Of a stretch of DNA of 51,312 bases, positions 1-8,176 are shown piece after piece (position 1 is the first letter of the stretch; the number at the start of each line of letters is the position of its first letter). This DNA is from Betaproteobacteria bacterium (GTDB taxonomy: Bacteria > Pseudomonadota > Gammaproteobacteria > Burkholderiales > SG8-39), in NCBI GenBank assembly GCA_004298385.1, contig SCTX01000018.1:1-51312 (forward strand), in the 5' to 3' direction. A program made the translations under genes and the position numbers. Below the pieces are notes generated by a model. The model was not told the DNA's origin and ran no database searches. It saw nothing but the letters and a program-made list of their open reading frames with translations.

Positions 1-5
1 ATTGA

Positions 6-575
6 TGCTGGCGCCCACCGCGGCGCGGCATCAATGCGCCGGAGCCGCTGCGCTCGCCGGTATCCGGCGTGATCAGCGCCACCGGCGCGGTCGCCGGACA
101 GGTGGTGGAGGCGAAGGAGATCCTGTTCGAAGTAGTCGATCCTGCGCGCCTGTCTGTCGAGGCGCTGGCCTACGACCCGGCCCTGGTGGAGGGTATCGCC
201 TCGGCGAGCGCCCTCGTCCCCGGCGGCGTCCTCGAATTGGAGTTCGTCGGCGGCGGCAGGCAATTGCGCGAGCAGGCCCTGCCGCTGTTGTTCCGCGTCA
301 AGGCGCAGAACGCGCCGGTCGCCGTCGGCCAGGCGCTCAAGGTGATTGCCCGTACCGCGCGCAAGACCAAGGGCGCGGGGGTGCCGCAGGCATCCCTGGT
401 GAAAAACGGCGCCGGCGAAACGGTGGTGTGGGCGCACGCCGGTGCGGAGCGCTTCACGCCGCGCAAGGTGCGCTTTCACTCGCTCGATGCAAGCACGGTA
501 GCGGTGACTTCGGGAATCCAGAACGGCGAGCGCATCGTCACTGAAGGCGCCGGCTTGCTGGCGCAGATGCGCTAG
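6..575 (+). CDS. RND efflux periplasmic adaptor (HlyD/CzcB-like), 3' part only
   Basis: This is the C-terminal part of a membrane-fusion protein that links an inner-membrane RND metal pump to an outer-membrane channel. The readable part starts with LRSPVSGVISATG followed by GQVVEAKEILFEVVDP, the lipoyl/beta-barrel hallmark of HlyD-type adaptors, and ends with a membrane-proximal domain. It stops two bases before the pump gene, so the two are surely co-transcribed. The gene runs off the left edge. In its own frame there is a TGA at positions 3-5, while frame 2 is open there and reads LMLAPTAAR. This suggests a one-base frameshift near position 28, either a sequencing or assembly error at the contig end or a real mutation. 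The family call is firm. Metal specificity cannot be read from this fragment. Confidence 0.8.
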   Translation, partial: CWRPPRRGINAPEPLRSPVSGVISATGAVAGQVVEAKEILFEVVDPARLSVEALAYDPALVEGIASASALVPGGVLELEFVGGGRQLREQALPLLFRVKAQNAPVAVGQALKVIARTARKTKGAGVPQASLVKNGAGETVVWAHAGAERFTPRKVRFHSLDASTVAVTSGIQNGERIVTEGAGLLAQMR

Positions 576-577
576 TC

Positions 578-3500
578 ATGTTCGACCTCATCATCAACAC
601 CAGCCTGAAACAGCGGCTGATTGTTCTTGGCATCACCCTGTTGCTGGTGGTCTACGGTGTGCTCACCGTGCGCAACATGCCGGTGGATGTGTTTCCCGAC
701 CTGAACAAGCCGACGGTAACCCTGATGACCGAGACCGGCGGAATGGCGCCGGAAGAGGTCGAACAGCTCGTCACCTTCCCGGTCGAATCGAGCATGAACG
801 GCATGCCCGGCGTGACCCGCGTGCGCTCGGTATCGGGTGTCGGCCTGTCGATCGTGTATGTCGAATTCGAGTGGGGCTCGGACATCTACCGCAACCGGCA
901 ACAGGTCAGTGAACGGCTGAATCTGGTGCGCGAACAACTGCCGCCGGGCGTCGTGCCGCAACTCGGGCCGATCTCCTCGATCATGGGTGAAATCCTTTTG
1001 ATCGCGCTGCCGGCCGATCCGGCCAAGGTCAGCCCGATGCAAGTGCGCGAGTACGCCGACTGGGTCATGCGGCCCCGGCTGCTGACGATCCCTGGCATCG
1101 CGCAGGTGATCGCGATCGGCGGCGAGGTCAAGCAGTACCGCGTCGAGATCAAGCCGGCGCAATTGCAGGCGCTCGGCATAGAGCGCGAAAAGATGGAAGC
1201 GGCGCTGAAGGACTTCGGCGCCAACACCAGCGGCGGTTTTCTCGAGGCGCAGGGCCGCGAATACCTGATCCGCCAGATCGGCCGTACCACGCGCATCGAG
1301 GATCTGCAAAACCTGGTGGTCGGGGTGAAGAACGGCCAGCCGATTTTGCTCAGGCAACTGGCCGAGGTGAAGCTCGCCCCGGCGATCAAGCGCGGCGACG
1401 CCGGCTACAACACCAAGCCGGCGGTCATCCTGTCGGTGCAGAAACAACCCAGCGCCGACAGCGTGACGCTGACCCGGTCGGTGGAAAAGGCGCTGGCCGA
1501 GCTCTCCAAAGGGCTTCCGCAGGGTTTCGAGGCGCCGCAATTCCTGTTCAAGCAGGCCGACTTCATCGAAGCCTCGATCGGTAACGTCGAGGAAGCGCTG
1601 CGCGACGGTGCCATCCTGGTGGCGGTGATTCTGTTCCTGTTCCTGCTCAACCTGCGCACGACGCTCATTTCGCTGGTGGCGATTCCGGTGTCGCTCCTGG
1701 CCACCGCGCTGGTGTTCCAGTACTTCGGGCTGTCGATCAACACCATGACGCTCGGCGGACTGGCCATCGCCATAGGCGCGCTGGTGGACGATGCGGTGGT
1801 GGGGGTGGAGAACGTGCTGCGCCGGCTCAAGGCCAATCACCTGCGCGCGGAGCCGAAACCGGCGCTCGAAGTCATCGCCGCGGCAATCCGCGAAGTGCTG
1901 TCGGCCATCGTCTATGCGACGGTGATCATCGTGCTGGTGTTCGTGCCGCTGTTCGTGCTGCCGGGAATGGAAGGCCGGCTGTTTACGCCGCTCGGCATCG
2001 CGTTCGTCGTCTCGATACTCGCCAGCATGATCGTCTCGGTGACGCTGACGCCGGTGCTGGCGTACTACCTCCTGCCGAAAATGAAACAGCTCGGCCACGG
2101 CGATAGCCCGCTGGTGGCGAAACTCAAGCACTGGGATAAACGCCTGCTGCATTGGTCTTTCGGCACCGGGCGCAAGCTGCTGCTCGGCGCGGTGGTGACC
2201 GTGATCGCGGCCGCCGCCAGCATTCCGTTTTTTTCGCGCTCCTTCCTGCCGCCGTTCAACGAGGGCACGCTGACCGTCAATGTGCTGCTCAACCCGGGAA
2301 CCTCGCTCGCCGAATCGAACCGTGTCGGCACCCTCGCCGAGCAACTCGTCGCGGCAGTGCCGGAGGTGACCAAGGTCGGCCGCCGCACTGGCCGGGCCGA
2401 GCTGGACGAGCACGCGGAAGGCGTCCATTACACCGAAATGGACGTGGATCTGAAGACCTCCGAACGCAGCCGCGAGGCAATCATCGGCGACATTCGCTCC
2501 CGCCTCGCCGTGCTGCCCGCGGCGACGAACGTCGGCCAGCCGATCTCGCACCGCCTCGACCACCTGCTCTCCGGCGTGCGCGCCCAGATTGCGCTCAAGG
2601 TCTATGGCGACGACCTCGATACCCTGCGCGGGCTGGCGTCGGACCTGCGCGAGCGCCTTGCGAAAATTCCCGGCGTCACCGATCTGCAGATCGAGAAACA
2701 GGTGCTGATCCCGCAGATCAAGATCCGCGTCGATTACGAACAGGCGGCGCGCTACGGCGTGGCGCCCGGCACCCTGCTGCGTTCGCTGGAGCAAATGATC
2801 GAAGGCGAGCGCATTACCCAGATCGTCGAAGGCAACCGCCGCTTCGATCTGGTGGTGCGGCTGCCGGAGAGCGGGCGCGGACTGCACCAGCTTTCCAATC
2901 TGCTGATCGAAACGCCGGGCGGGCATGTCCCGCTTTCCCAACTCGCGGCGATCGAGGACAGCGACGGGCCGAACCAGGTCAGCCGCGAGAATGCGCGCCG
3001 CAGGATTGTCATTTCAGCGAACACCGACGGCAGCGACATGGCGGGCGTCATCCAGGCGATCCGCGCCGAGATCGCCGCCAGACCGCTGCCCGAAGGCTAC
3101 TTCACCGCGCTGGAGGGCCAGTTCCAGGCGCAGGAGCAGGCCGCGCGGTTGATCTCCATCCTGGCGCTGATCTCGCTGACGATGATCTTCCTGGTGCTCT
3201 ACAGCCGCTACCGCTCCACCGTGCTGACGCTGATCATCATGGGCAACATCCCGCTCGCACTGGTCGGCAGCGTCATCGCCCTGTGGATTTCCGGGCAGCC
3301 GCTCTCGGTTGCAGCGCTGGTGGGTTTCATCACGCTGACCGGCATCGCCACGCGCAACGGCATCCTCAAAATCAGTCACTACATCAACCTGTGCGCCTTC
3401 GAGGGCGAGACCTTCGGCAACGACATGATCGTGCGCGGTTCGCTCGAGCGCCTGACGCCGGTGCTGATGACCGCGCTGGTGGCCGCCTTCGCCCTGGTGC

Positions 3501-3682
3501 CGCTGCTGCTCTCGGCCGATGCGCCGGGCAAGGAAGTGCTGCACCCGGTGGCGGTGGTGATTTTCGGCGGACTGATCAGTTCCACCCTGCTCGACACCCT
3601 GCTCACGCCGGTGATGTTCCGGCTCTGGGGCGAGCAGCCGCTGCAGCGCTTGCTCGAGGCGCGCGGCAGCGAAAGCTACTAG
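578..3682 (+). CDS. Heavy-metal efflux RND transporter, inner-membrane pump (CzcA/CusA superfamily)
   Basis: A 1034-residue proton-driven pump of the HME-RND group, full length for the family. It should form a trimer that moves metal ions or another substrate from periplasm and membrane to the outside together with the upstream adaptor. The N-terminal helix is followed by FPDLNKPTVTLMTETGG, a porter domain, TM helices around 345-500 and a second half with helices after 860. In TM4, near residues 400-412, it reads IGALVDDAVVGVEN, with two adjacent Asp in place of the VDAA of the second pump at 16172. The three Met residues used by CusA for Cu(I)/Ag(I) are not at the expected places (NEGTLTVNVLL and LSGVRAQIALKV instead). 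A substrate other than Cu(I) is therefore possible. Start at ATG 578, two bases after the adaptor stop. Confidence 0.9.
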   Translation: MFDLIINTSLKQRLIVLGITLLLVVYGVLTVRNMPVDVFPDLNKPTVTLMTETGGMAPEEVEQLVTFPVESSMNGMPGVTRVRSVSGVGLSIVYVEFEWGSDIYRNRQQVSERLNLVREQLPPGVVPQLGPISSIMGEILLIALPADPAKVSPMQVREYADWVMRPRLLTIPGIAQVIAIGGEVKQYRVEIKPAQLQALGIEREKMEAALKDFGANTSGGFLEAQGREYLIRQIGRTTRIEDLQNLVVGVKNGQPILLRQLAEVKLAPAIKRGDAGYNTKPAVILSVQKQPSADSVTLTRSVEKALAELSKGLPQGFEAPQFLFKQADFIEASIGNVEEALRDGAILVAVILFLFLLNLRTTLISLVAIPVSLLATALVFQYFGLSINTMTLGGLAIAIGALVDDAVVGVENVLRRLKANHLRAEPKPALEVIAAAIREVLSAIVYATVIIVLVFVPLFVLPGMEGRLFTPLGIAFVVSILASMIVSVTLTPVLAYYLLPKMKQLGHGDSPLVAKLKHWDKRLLHWSFGTGRKLLLGAVVTVIAAAASIPFFSRSFLPPFNEGTLTVNVLLNPGTSLAESNRVGTLAEQLVAAVPEVTKVGRRTGRAELDEHAEGVHYTEMDVDLKTSERSREAIIGDIRSRLAVLPAATNVGQPISHRLDHLLSGVRAQIALKVYGDDLDTLRGLASDLRERLAKIPGVTDLQIEKQVLIPQIKIRVDYEQAARYGVAPGTLLRSLEQMIEGERITQIVEGNRRFDLVVRLPESGRGLHQLSNLLIETPGGHVPLSQLAAIEDSDGPNQVSRENARRRIVISANTDGSDMAGVIQAIRAEIAARPLPEGYFTALEGQFQAQEQAARLISILALISLTMIFLVLYSRYRSTVLTLIIMGNIPLALVGSVIALWISGQPLSVAALVGFITLTGIATRNGILKISHYINLCAFEGETFGNDMIVRGSLERLTPVLMTALVAAFALVPLLLSADAPGKEVLHPVAVVIFGGLISSTLLDTLLTPVMFRLWGEQPLQRLLEARGSESY

Positions 3683-3720
3683 TGCCCGCTCTTGCATCTG
3701 GGGTACTGATTTCGATAGAA

Positions 3721-3757
3721 CCCCCATCCGGGGGGCAATGCCGGCCCCGTGGGGCCG
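3721..3757 (+). other. Two adjacent GC hairpins between the pump and the next gene
   Basis: CCCCC-ATC-CGGGGG (3721-3735) and CGGCCCC-GT-GGGGCCG (3742-3757) are back-to-back hairpins. No clear run of T follows, so they may attenuate or protect mRNA rather than terminate. They lie just upstream of the AAAGGAG ribosome binding site of the next gene. Confidence 0.4.
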
Positions 3758-3777
3758 TTACCTGAAAGGAGTCTGAA

Positions 3778-4239
3778 ATGAAACATGCACCACTGGCCGC
3801 CATGCTGGCGGGAATATTGACGATGGCGATAAGCGCCGCTCCGGCCTTCGCCCACGACGATGCGCATCTCGGCACAGTCAAGACCCCGAATGGCGGCCAG
3901 TTGCGCCAGGCGGGCCCGTACCACTACGAATTGGTAACCGCCAGAGACGGCACGGATGCAAAGGAGAGCCCGGTCGTGGTGTACGTGACCGACGACGGCG
4001 GCAAGAAGGTCTCCACGACCGGTGCCAGCGGCACGGCGACGATCCTCTCCGGCAAGGCCAAGGCGACGGCGATACTTGCGCCGGACGGCGACAACCGCAT
4101 GAAGGGCGTCGCCAAATACGCGTCGACAGCCGGCATGAAGGTGGTGGTTTCCATCGCGCTCTCGGGCAAGCAGCCCGAACAGGCGCGCTTCACGCCGCTG
4201 GCCGTCGCGAAGGATGCTCATGCCGACCACAAGCACTGA
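3778..4239 (+). CDS. Small periplasmic metal-associated protein
   Basis: A 153-residue secreted protein of no named function. Residues 1-25 form a clear Sec signal peptide ending AFA-HDD. The mature part begins with HDDAH and carries TPNGGQLRQAGPYHYELV, a motif seen near heavy-metal RND adaptors, and the tail is His-rich (DAHADHKH). The His at both ends suggests periplasmic metal binding. It starts 95 bases after the pump stop behind a good AAAGGAG site and may share the transcript or be separated from it by hairpins. A role as a periplasmic metal chaperone or sensor is inference from composition and neighbours only. Confidence 0.75.
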   Translation: MKHAPLAAMLAGILTMAISAAPAFAHDDAHLGTVKTPNGGQLRQAGPYHYELVTARDGTDAKESPVVVYVTDDGGKKVSTTGASGTATILSGKAKATAILAPDGDNRMKGVAKYASTAGMKVVVSIALSGKQPEQARFTPLAVAKDAHADHKH

Positions 4240-4378
4240 CGCTCCGAAGGGCGCGTTATGCGGCGGCGCAGGAGCCGGATGCGTGTCAGTGCGGCATTGT
4301 ATGATGCCGGCACGCCGAACCGCATCCATAGGGTGATCCTGGCGGCGCAAGCTACCTTTTTTCGGAAATCCATCGACG

Positions 4379-4831
4379 ATGAACACCATTGAGCCCGAAG
4401 GACCAGGTGATTCACTGGACAGCGCCTGGGTCCTGGTTTTCCTCGTCTGGCTCATCGCCAGCGCATCGACCCTGGGCGCGCTGTTTCTCAGCCAGGTCAT
4501 GGGCATCGCCCCTTGCGTGTTGTGCTGGTACCAGCGCATTTTCATGTTCCCGTTGGTCTTCGTTCTGCCTGCCGGACTGTTTCCCTTCGATGCCAGGATC
4601 GTGCGCTATGCCTTTCCCCTCACCGTGGCGGGCTGGATGATCGCATTGTTCCATGTCCTCGTCGTCGCGGGCATCGTTCCGGAAAATATCAGGCCTTGCG
4701 CGCAAGGCATTCCCTGCAAGGACCAGCCGATCGAGTGGTTCGGTTTTCTGACGATACCGCTGCTTTCGCTAATCGCTTTTTCCGCTATCGGTTTGCTGCT
4801 TGTATTAACCCACTTCAAGGTGTCCAAATGA
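4379..4831 (+). CDS. Disulfide bond formation protein DsbB/BdbC-like
   Basis: A 150-residue inner-membrane quinone oxidoreductase that reoxidises a DsbA-type partner. Four membrane helices are visible. The first redox pair is PCVLC (Cys46, Cys49), followed by WYQR as in DsbB. The second pair is Cys107 and Cys113 in RPCAQGIPC. Both pairs are present, so it should be active. The stop overlaps the next start (ATGA at 4828-4831), which gives a coupled pair with the thioredoxin-fold protein. It resembles the short BdbC/DsbI-type proteins more than E. coli DsbB. Its position inside a copper island fits the known need to re-form disulfides under copper stress, but that is inference. Confidence 0.9.
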   Translation: MNTIEPEGPGDSLDSAWVLVFLVWLIASASTLGALFLSQVMGIAPCVLCWYQRIFMFPLVFVLPAGLFPFDARIVRYAFPLTVAGWMIALFHVLVVAGIVPENIRPCAQGIPCKDQPIEWFGFLTIPLLSLIAFSAIGLLLVLTHFKVSK

Positions 4832-5535
4832 AAAAACGCGTCCAGGGCAAGCAAGATGTCCAAATAAAGAAAGAGGACATCCAATTGAAGAAAGCCATAT
4901 TCATCGGTTCCGCGGTCTTGCTGGTGCTCGTTTTCGTGATCGGCATCTTCCTGTACGAAAGGGAAAGACTCGATAAGTCGGCGAAGGCAGCCGAGCAGAA
5001 CCTGACTTTTCTCGCGCGCGGGCATTCGCCCAGGCTTGGCCCGGTCGAAGCCAAGGTGCATATTGTCGAGTTTTTCGATCCGGCCTGCGGGACGTGCCGC
5101 GAGTTCTATCCCCTGGTCAAGGATCTGATGAAGGCAAATCGCGACAAGATACGGTTGTCGCTGCGCTATGCGCCTTTCCACGCCGGAGCGGACAATGTGG
5201 TGAGGATTCTCGAGGCCGCGCGGAAGCAGGACAAATATTGGCAAACGCTGGAAGCTGTTCTCGCCTCCCAGCCTTATTGGGCGCCGAACCACAAGGCGGA
5301 GGTGGAACGCGTTTGGCCGCAACTGGGAAATCTTGGCCTGGATATGGAGCGGATCAGGCGCGACATGTACGCCCCGGAGATCGATGGCGTCATTACGCAG
5401 GATCTGGCGGATGCAAAGGCACTTAACGTCACCATGACCCCGGAATTCTTCGTAAACGGCCGTCCCCTGCCGAGCTTCGGCTACGAGCAGTTGAAGAAGC
5501 TGGTCGACGATGCAGTGGCAAAAGCATATCCATAG
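4828..5535 (+). CDS. Membrane-anchored DsbA-like thiol oxidoreductase (BdbD type)
   Basis: A 235-residue thioredoxin-fold protein. A lysine-rich N-terminus with an imperfect repeat (QIKKED, IQLKK) precedes one membrane helix at about 23-43. The redox motif CGTC is at 87-90 after VEFFDPA, and the cis-proline region TMTPEFFVNG lies near the C-terminus. It should oxidise cysteine pairs in exported proteins and be recycled by the DsbB-like partner, whose stop codon it overlaps. The reading frame stays open far upstream, but ATG 4828 is preferred because of the ATGA coupling and the sensible N-terminus. The anchor makes it BdbD-like rather than a soluble DsbA. Confidence 0.88.
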   Translation: MKKRVQGKQDVQIKKEDIQLKKAIFIGSAVLLVLVFVIGIFLYERERLDKSAKAAEQNLTFLARGHSPRLGPVEAKVHIVEFFDPACGTCREFYPLVKDLMKANRDKIRLSLRYAPFHAGADNVVRILEAARKQDKYWQTLEAVLASQPYWAPNHKAEVERVWPQLGNLGLDMERIRRDMYAPEIDGVITQDLADAKALNVTMTPEFFVNGRPLPSFGYEQLKKLVDDAVAKAYP

Positions 5536-5544
5536 AAGTCATTC

Positions 5545-5569
5545 TGACAACAATGTAATCGAGCTGTCA
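5545..5569 (+). promoter_or_regulatory. Copper box 1 (CopR/CusR-type operator)
   Basis: TGACAACAATGTAAT followed after exactly five bases by TGTCA. The same arrangement is at 7021 and 12275. It matches what I recall of CopR boxes (TGACA/TTACA, spacer, TGTAAT) in pseudomonads and Burkholderiales. It lies 107 bases before the small secreted protein at 5676. Confidence 0.65.
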
Positions 5570-5675
5570 TGTTGGCGACCGGCGCGACGGCGCAGACTGG
5601 GCTGGTCGGATAAGTTCTGACAGGCGCCGTACCGAAATTACAGCGCTTCTTTCCACCCAGTTGAAGGAGACGATC

Positions 5676-5948
5676 ATGAAACTGAAGTCCAACCTCGCCG
5701 CCAGCCTGTTCGCCATCATTGCGGGACTCTCGCTCAACGCCGGCGCCGTAGCGGACACCCCGGCCGGCGAAAAAACGGAAAAGGCAGCCCCCCGGATGGA
5801 AAAGGCGGTCCACCAGAAAGAAATGCGGCCTCACTCCCATGTTGAGGAAAAAACGGGAATTCCGCAGAAAGCTCCTATGGCCATGGCAGACAAACCGAAC
5901 GCGGCCAAGGACAAGACCAAGCACTTCCATCCCCGGGACGGGAAGTGA
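5676..5948 (+). CDS. Small secreted His/Lys-rich protein
   Basis: A 90-residue protein with a signal peptide (residues 1-26, ending GAVADT) and a short, highly charged mature part that contains several His and Met (MEKAVHQKEMRPHSHVEE, KHFHPRDGK). No domain is recognised and the mature part is probably unstructured. The start at 5676 is set by the GAAGGAGA ribosome binding site. A copper box lies just upstream, so it is probably copper-induced and may bind metal in the periplasm. The function is unknown. Confidence 0.7.
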   Translation: MKLKSNLAASLFAIIAGLSLNAGAVADTPAGEKTEKAAPRMEKAVHQKEMRPHSHVEEKTGIPQKAPMAMADKPNAAKDKTKHFHPRDGK

Positions 5949-6064
5949 GCTTCTACCGGAAAAGTCGGGCGCCGGGCCGGATGTTTTGACCGGACTAGCA
6001 CGGGGCGCGTCATCCGCGCCAGGTGACGCTCGGTCCGCACAGCCCTCAACGCCGAGGGGTCGCT

Positions 6065-6322
6065 ATGCAACACAAGCATGAATCGGACAACGACGGCGCG
6101 ATGAAGTCCAGGGCCAACATTGCTCTGGCCGTGTTCCTGGTCATTGCTGGGTTTTTCCTGGTCGCCGAACATAGGGCCCACCTCTCCGCATGGATTCCCT
6201 ATTGGCCGTATTTGCTAGTGCTGGCCTGCCCCTTGATGCACCTGTTCATGCACGGCGGCCATGGCCATGGCGGTCACAGGTCGAGCGAAGCATCGAACGG
6301 ATCAGCCAAGGAGAAGAAATAA
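6065..6322 (+). CDS. DUF2933 family small membrane protein
   Basis: An 85-residue protein. A charged His-containing head (MQHKHESDND) precedes two closely spaced hydrophobic segments (about 15-33 and 38-56), and the tail holds HLFMHGGHGHGGH. This layout matches the DUF2933 family often found beside copper and silver resistance genes. ATG 6065 is chosen for the GAGGGG site seven bases upstream. Its last codon overlaps the next start by one base (TAATG), so the two are translationally coupled. It may bind metal at the membrane surface; the role is not established. Confidence 0.75.
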   Translation: MQHKHESDNDGAMKSRANIALAVFLVIAGFFLVAEHRAHLSAWIPYWPYLLVLACPLMHLFMHGGHGHGGHRSSEASNGSAKEKK

Positions 6323-6972
6323 TGGATCGCGACTCCGCTCCGGGCTATGGGCTCTGGTCCCTGGTGATCATCAACTCGCTGGTGTTCATCATCTTCGCCT
6401 TCAGCTTTGCCAAACCCCAATCTTCGCGCGACTGGCGCTCGTTCGGCGCGTTTTCGGGCTTTCTGGTCGCGCTATTCACCGAAATGTATGGTTTTCCGTT
6501 GACCATCTACTTGCTGTCTGGCTGGCTATCGGCGCGCTTTCCCGGCATCGACTGGATGTCGCACGACTCGGGCCACCTGCTCGAAACGATTTTCGGCTGG
6601 AAAACGAATCCTCATTGGGGACCTTTCCATATCATCAGCAACATTCTGATCGTCGCGGGCTTCTGGCTCCTTGCCTCGGCGTGGAAGGTGTTATATGCGG
6701 CGCAGCGCCAGCACAGGCTTGCGACCAGCGGACCTTACGCGCGCGTGCGGCATCCCCAGTACGCGGGGTTCATTCTGATCATGACCGGGTTCCTGTTTCA
6801 ATGGCCGACCCTGGTCACGCTCGCGATGTTTCCGATCCTGGTGTTCATGTACCTACATCTTGCGCGGCGCGAAGAGCGGGATGCACGAGCGCAATTCAGG
6901 GACGCCTATACCCGCTACGAGGCGAACACGCCCGCGTTCTTTCCCTGGTTTGGATTGAAGGCCCACGCATGA
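6322..6972 (+). CDS. Isoprenylcysteine carboxyl methyltransferase (ICMT)-like integral membrane protein
   Basis: A 216-residue membrane protein with about five helices. The C-terminal half holds the family signature LATSGPYARVRHPQYAGF followed by EERDARAQFRDAYTRYEANTPAFFP. This is the SAM-binding and active region of the ICMT/PEMT methyltransferase superfamily. Bacterial members have no known isoprenylated protein substrate. Many lie next to DUF2933 genes and metal pumps, as here, where the start overlaps the DUF2933 stop. The methylated substrate is unknown. ATG 6322 fits the coupling; the longer open frame upstream runs through the DUF2933 gene and is rejected. Confidence 0.8.
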   Translation: MDRDSAPGYGLWSLVIINSLVFIIFAFSFAKPQSSRDWRSFGAFSGFLVALFTEMYGFPLTIYLLSGWLSARFPGIDWMSHDSGHLLETIFGWKTNPHWGPFHIISNILIVAGFWLLASAWKVLYAAQRQHRLATSGPYARVRHPQYAGFILIMTGFLFQWPTLVTLAMFPILVFMYLHLARREERDARAQFRDAYTRYEANTPAFFPWFGLKAHA

Positions 6973-7320
6973 TTCGGCGACCTTCCGCCTCACTGCGCCC
7001 GACTGACCCCGGTTCCAAAGATTACAAATATGTAATGGTGCTGTCAGTTTTGTGTTGGGTATTGGGCGCTGAAAATCGCTTCAGCTTGTGAACTGGTGCA
7101 ACAAAAGGTGATAAAAAGCATTATGCGCGGTAGCGTACGGACGCTGAAAAAGTTTGCACCTATAAACAATATTCTCGCAATTGGTCATGCGGACTCTGAC
7201 AGTGAGCGCTGTGGCCAGCGGCGTAACCGCGGAACGGCGTTGCAAATCGTAGCCGCTATGCTGGCCATTCCACGGGCGGAATCGAGCTTCAAATTCAACC
7301 TCTCAAAGGAAACGCAGATC
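6973..7320. other. 348-base intergenic region
   Basis: It contains copper box 2 at 7021-7046 and otherwise no convincing gene. An open frame continues upstream of the 7321 start to about 7096, but it has no ATG with a ribosome binding site and no protein-like composition. The long leader between box and gene (about 270 bases) is not explained; I see no terminator or obvious riboswitch in it. Confidence 0.5.
7021..7046 (+). promoter_or_regulatory. Copper box 2 (CopR/CusR-type operator)
   Basis: A near-palindrome, ATTACAAATATGTAAT (7021-7036), then GGTGC, then TGTCA. The spacing is identical to boxes 1 and 3. It probably drives the transcription unit starting with the small Met-rich membrane protein at 7321 and perhaps running on to the copper ATPase. 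Confidence 0.7.
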
Positions 7321-7536
7321 ATGGACTCTACAAGCAATACAGCCCTTGTCATCGCGATTGTCGTCGCAGCCTTGCTATTGCTGCTGTTCGGTGGCGGAAT
7401 GGCGACCGGGACGATGTTCAGCGGCGGCATGATGGGCAGCGGCAGCATGGGCGGAATCAGTTGGATGTGGCTTCCCACCTTGCTTGTCGTCGTATTGGGC
7501 GTCGCGCTTTTCTCGGCCATCTCCGGAAAGAAGTAA
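7321..7536 (+). CDS. Small Gly/Met-rich membrane protein
   Basis: A 71-residue protein with two hydrophobic helices (about 7-28 and 47-66). They are joined by the loop GGGMATGTMFSGGMMGSGSMGG, a Met-rich segment that could hold Cu(I) or Ag(I). AAAGGAAA lies upstream of ATG 7321. No named family is recognised. The copper box upstream and the Met-rich neighbours downstream point to copper handling, which remains inference. Confidence 0.65.
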   Translation: MDSTSNTALVIAIVVAALLLLLFGGGMATGTMFSGGMMGSGSMGGISWMWLPTLLVVVLGVALFSAISGKK

Positions 7537-7670
7537 GGCAAGCAGCCCGACCGCCGCAAGCCACGGCAGGCCGTCCCGGACGCGTTGTCTTGCCTCCACG
7601 GCAAGCCTTGGTTACCAGCGGTCGCCATTACAGCAATCTCGATTGATTCAACCCCAAAAGGAAAACCATT

Positions 7671-8120
7671 ATGAAAACCTCGATACTCGTTGCCGCAATC
7701 ATTGCCGGCGCCCTGGCGGCGCCCATCGCATCGGCGCAGGACAAGCATGTGCACCCCAAGCCGGCGGCGAGCATGGACGCGGACAAACACATGTCGCAGA
7801 TGCAGGAGAAAATGAAAGCCATGCAGCAGCAGATGGAAAAACTCCAGGCGACCACCGACCCGCAAGAACGCCGGAAGCTGATGCAGGAGCATATGCAGGC
7901 CATGCAGGAAAATATGAAGGCGATGCGCGGCATGGGCGGTCCGATGATGATGGGCAGCGGCCAGGGTGGCGGCATGGCAAAGAGTGGCCATAAACACACG
8001 GCAGGCGGCGACATGATGCAGCATCACGCCATGATGGAAAAACGCATGGACATGATGCAGATGATGATGGAGCAGATGATGCAGCATGATCAGGCAATGC
8101 AGTCGATGCCAGCCAAATAG
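7671..8120 (+). CDS. Secreted Met/His-rich coiled-coil protein, probable copper binder
   Basis: A 149-residue protein with a signal peptide (1-23, ending ASAQDK). The mature part is helical and heptad-like, with very many Met and His: MSQMQEKMKAMQQQMEK, MQEHMQAMQENMKAM, MMQHHAMMEKRMDMMQMMME. Metal-binding clusters of this kind are typical of periplasmic copper sponges in Cu-resistant proteobacteria, though I do not recognise an exact family. The ribosome binding site is AAAAGGAAAA before ATG 7671. It follows the small membrane protein by 134 bases. It likely buffers Cu(I) in the periplasm. Confidence 0.75.
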   Translation: MKTSILVAAIIAGALAAPIASAQDKHVHPKPAASMDADKHMSQMQEKMKAMQQQMEKLQATTDPQERRKLMQEHMQAMQENMKAMRGMGGPMMMGSGQGGGMAKSGHKHTAGGDMMQHHAMMEKRMDMMQMMMEQMMQHDQAMQSMPAK

Positions 8121-8176
8121 CTGCGAGCACCCGCGTTAGTCAGCACACCCTGCTCACCGTGGCGGCGCCCGGTCTT

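Noticed and set aside
572-2941. 789-codon open frame on the minus strand, opposite the first RND pump
   Set aside because: It is a mirror of a clear RND gene in GC-rich DNA; its composition (Arg, His, Asp, Gln) is typical of antisense frames and shows no domain.
2152-3765. 537-codon plus-strand frame inside the RND gene
   Set aside because: Out-of-frame shadow of the pump; low-complexity Arg/Gly/Ala composition.
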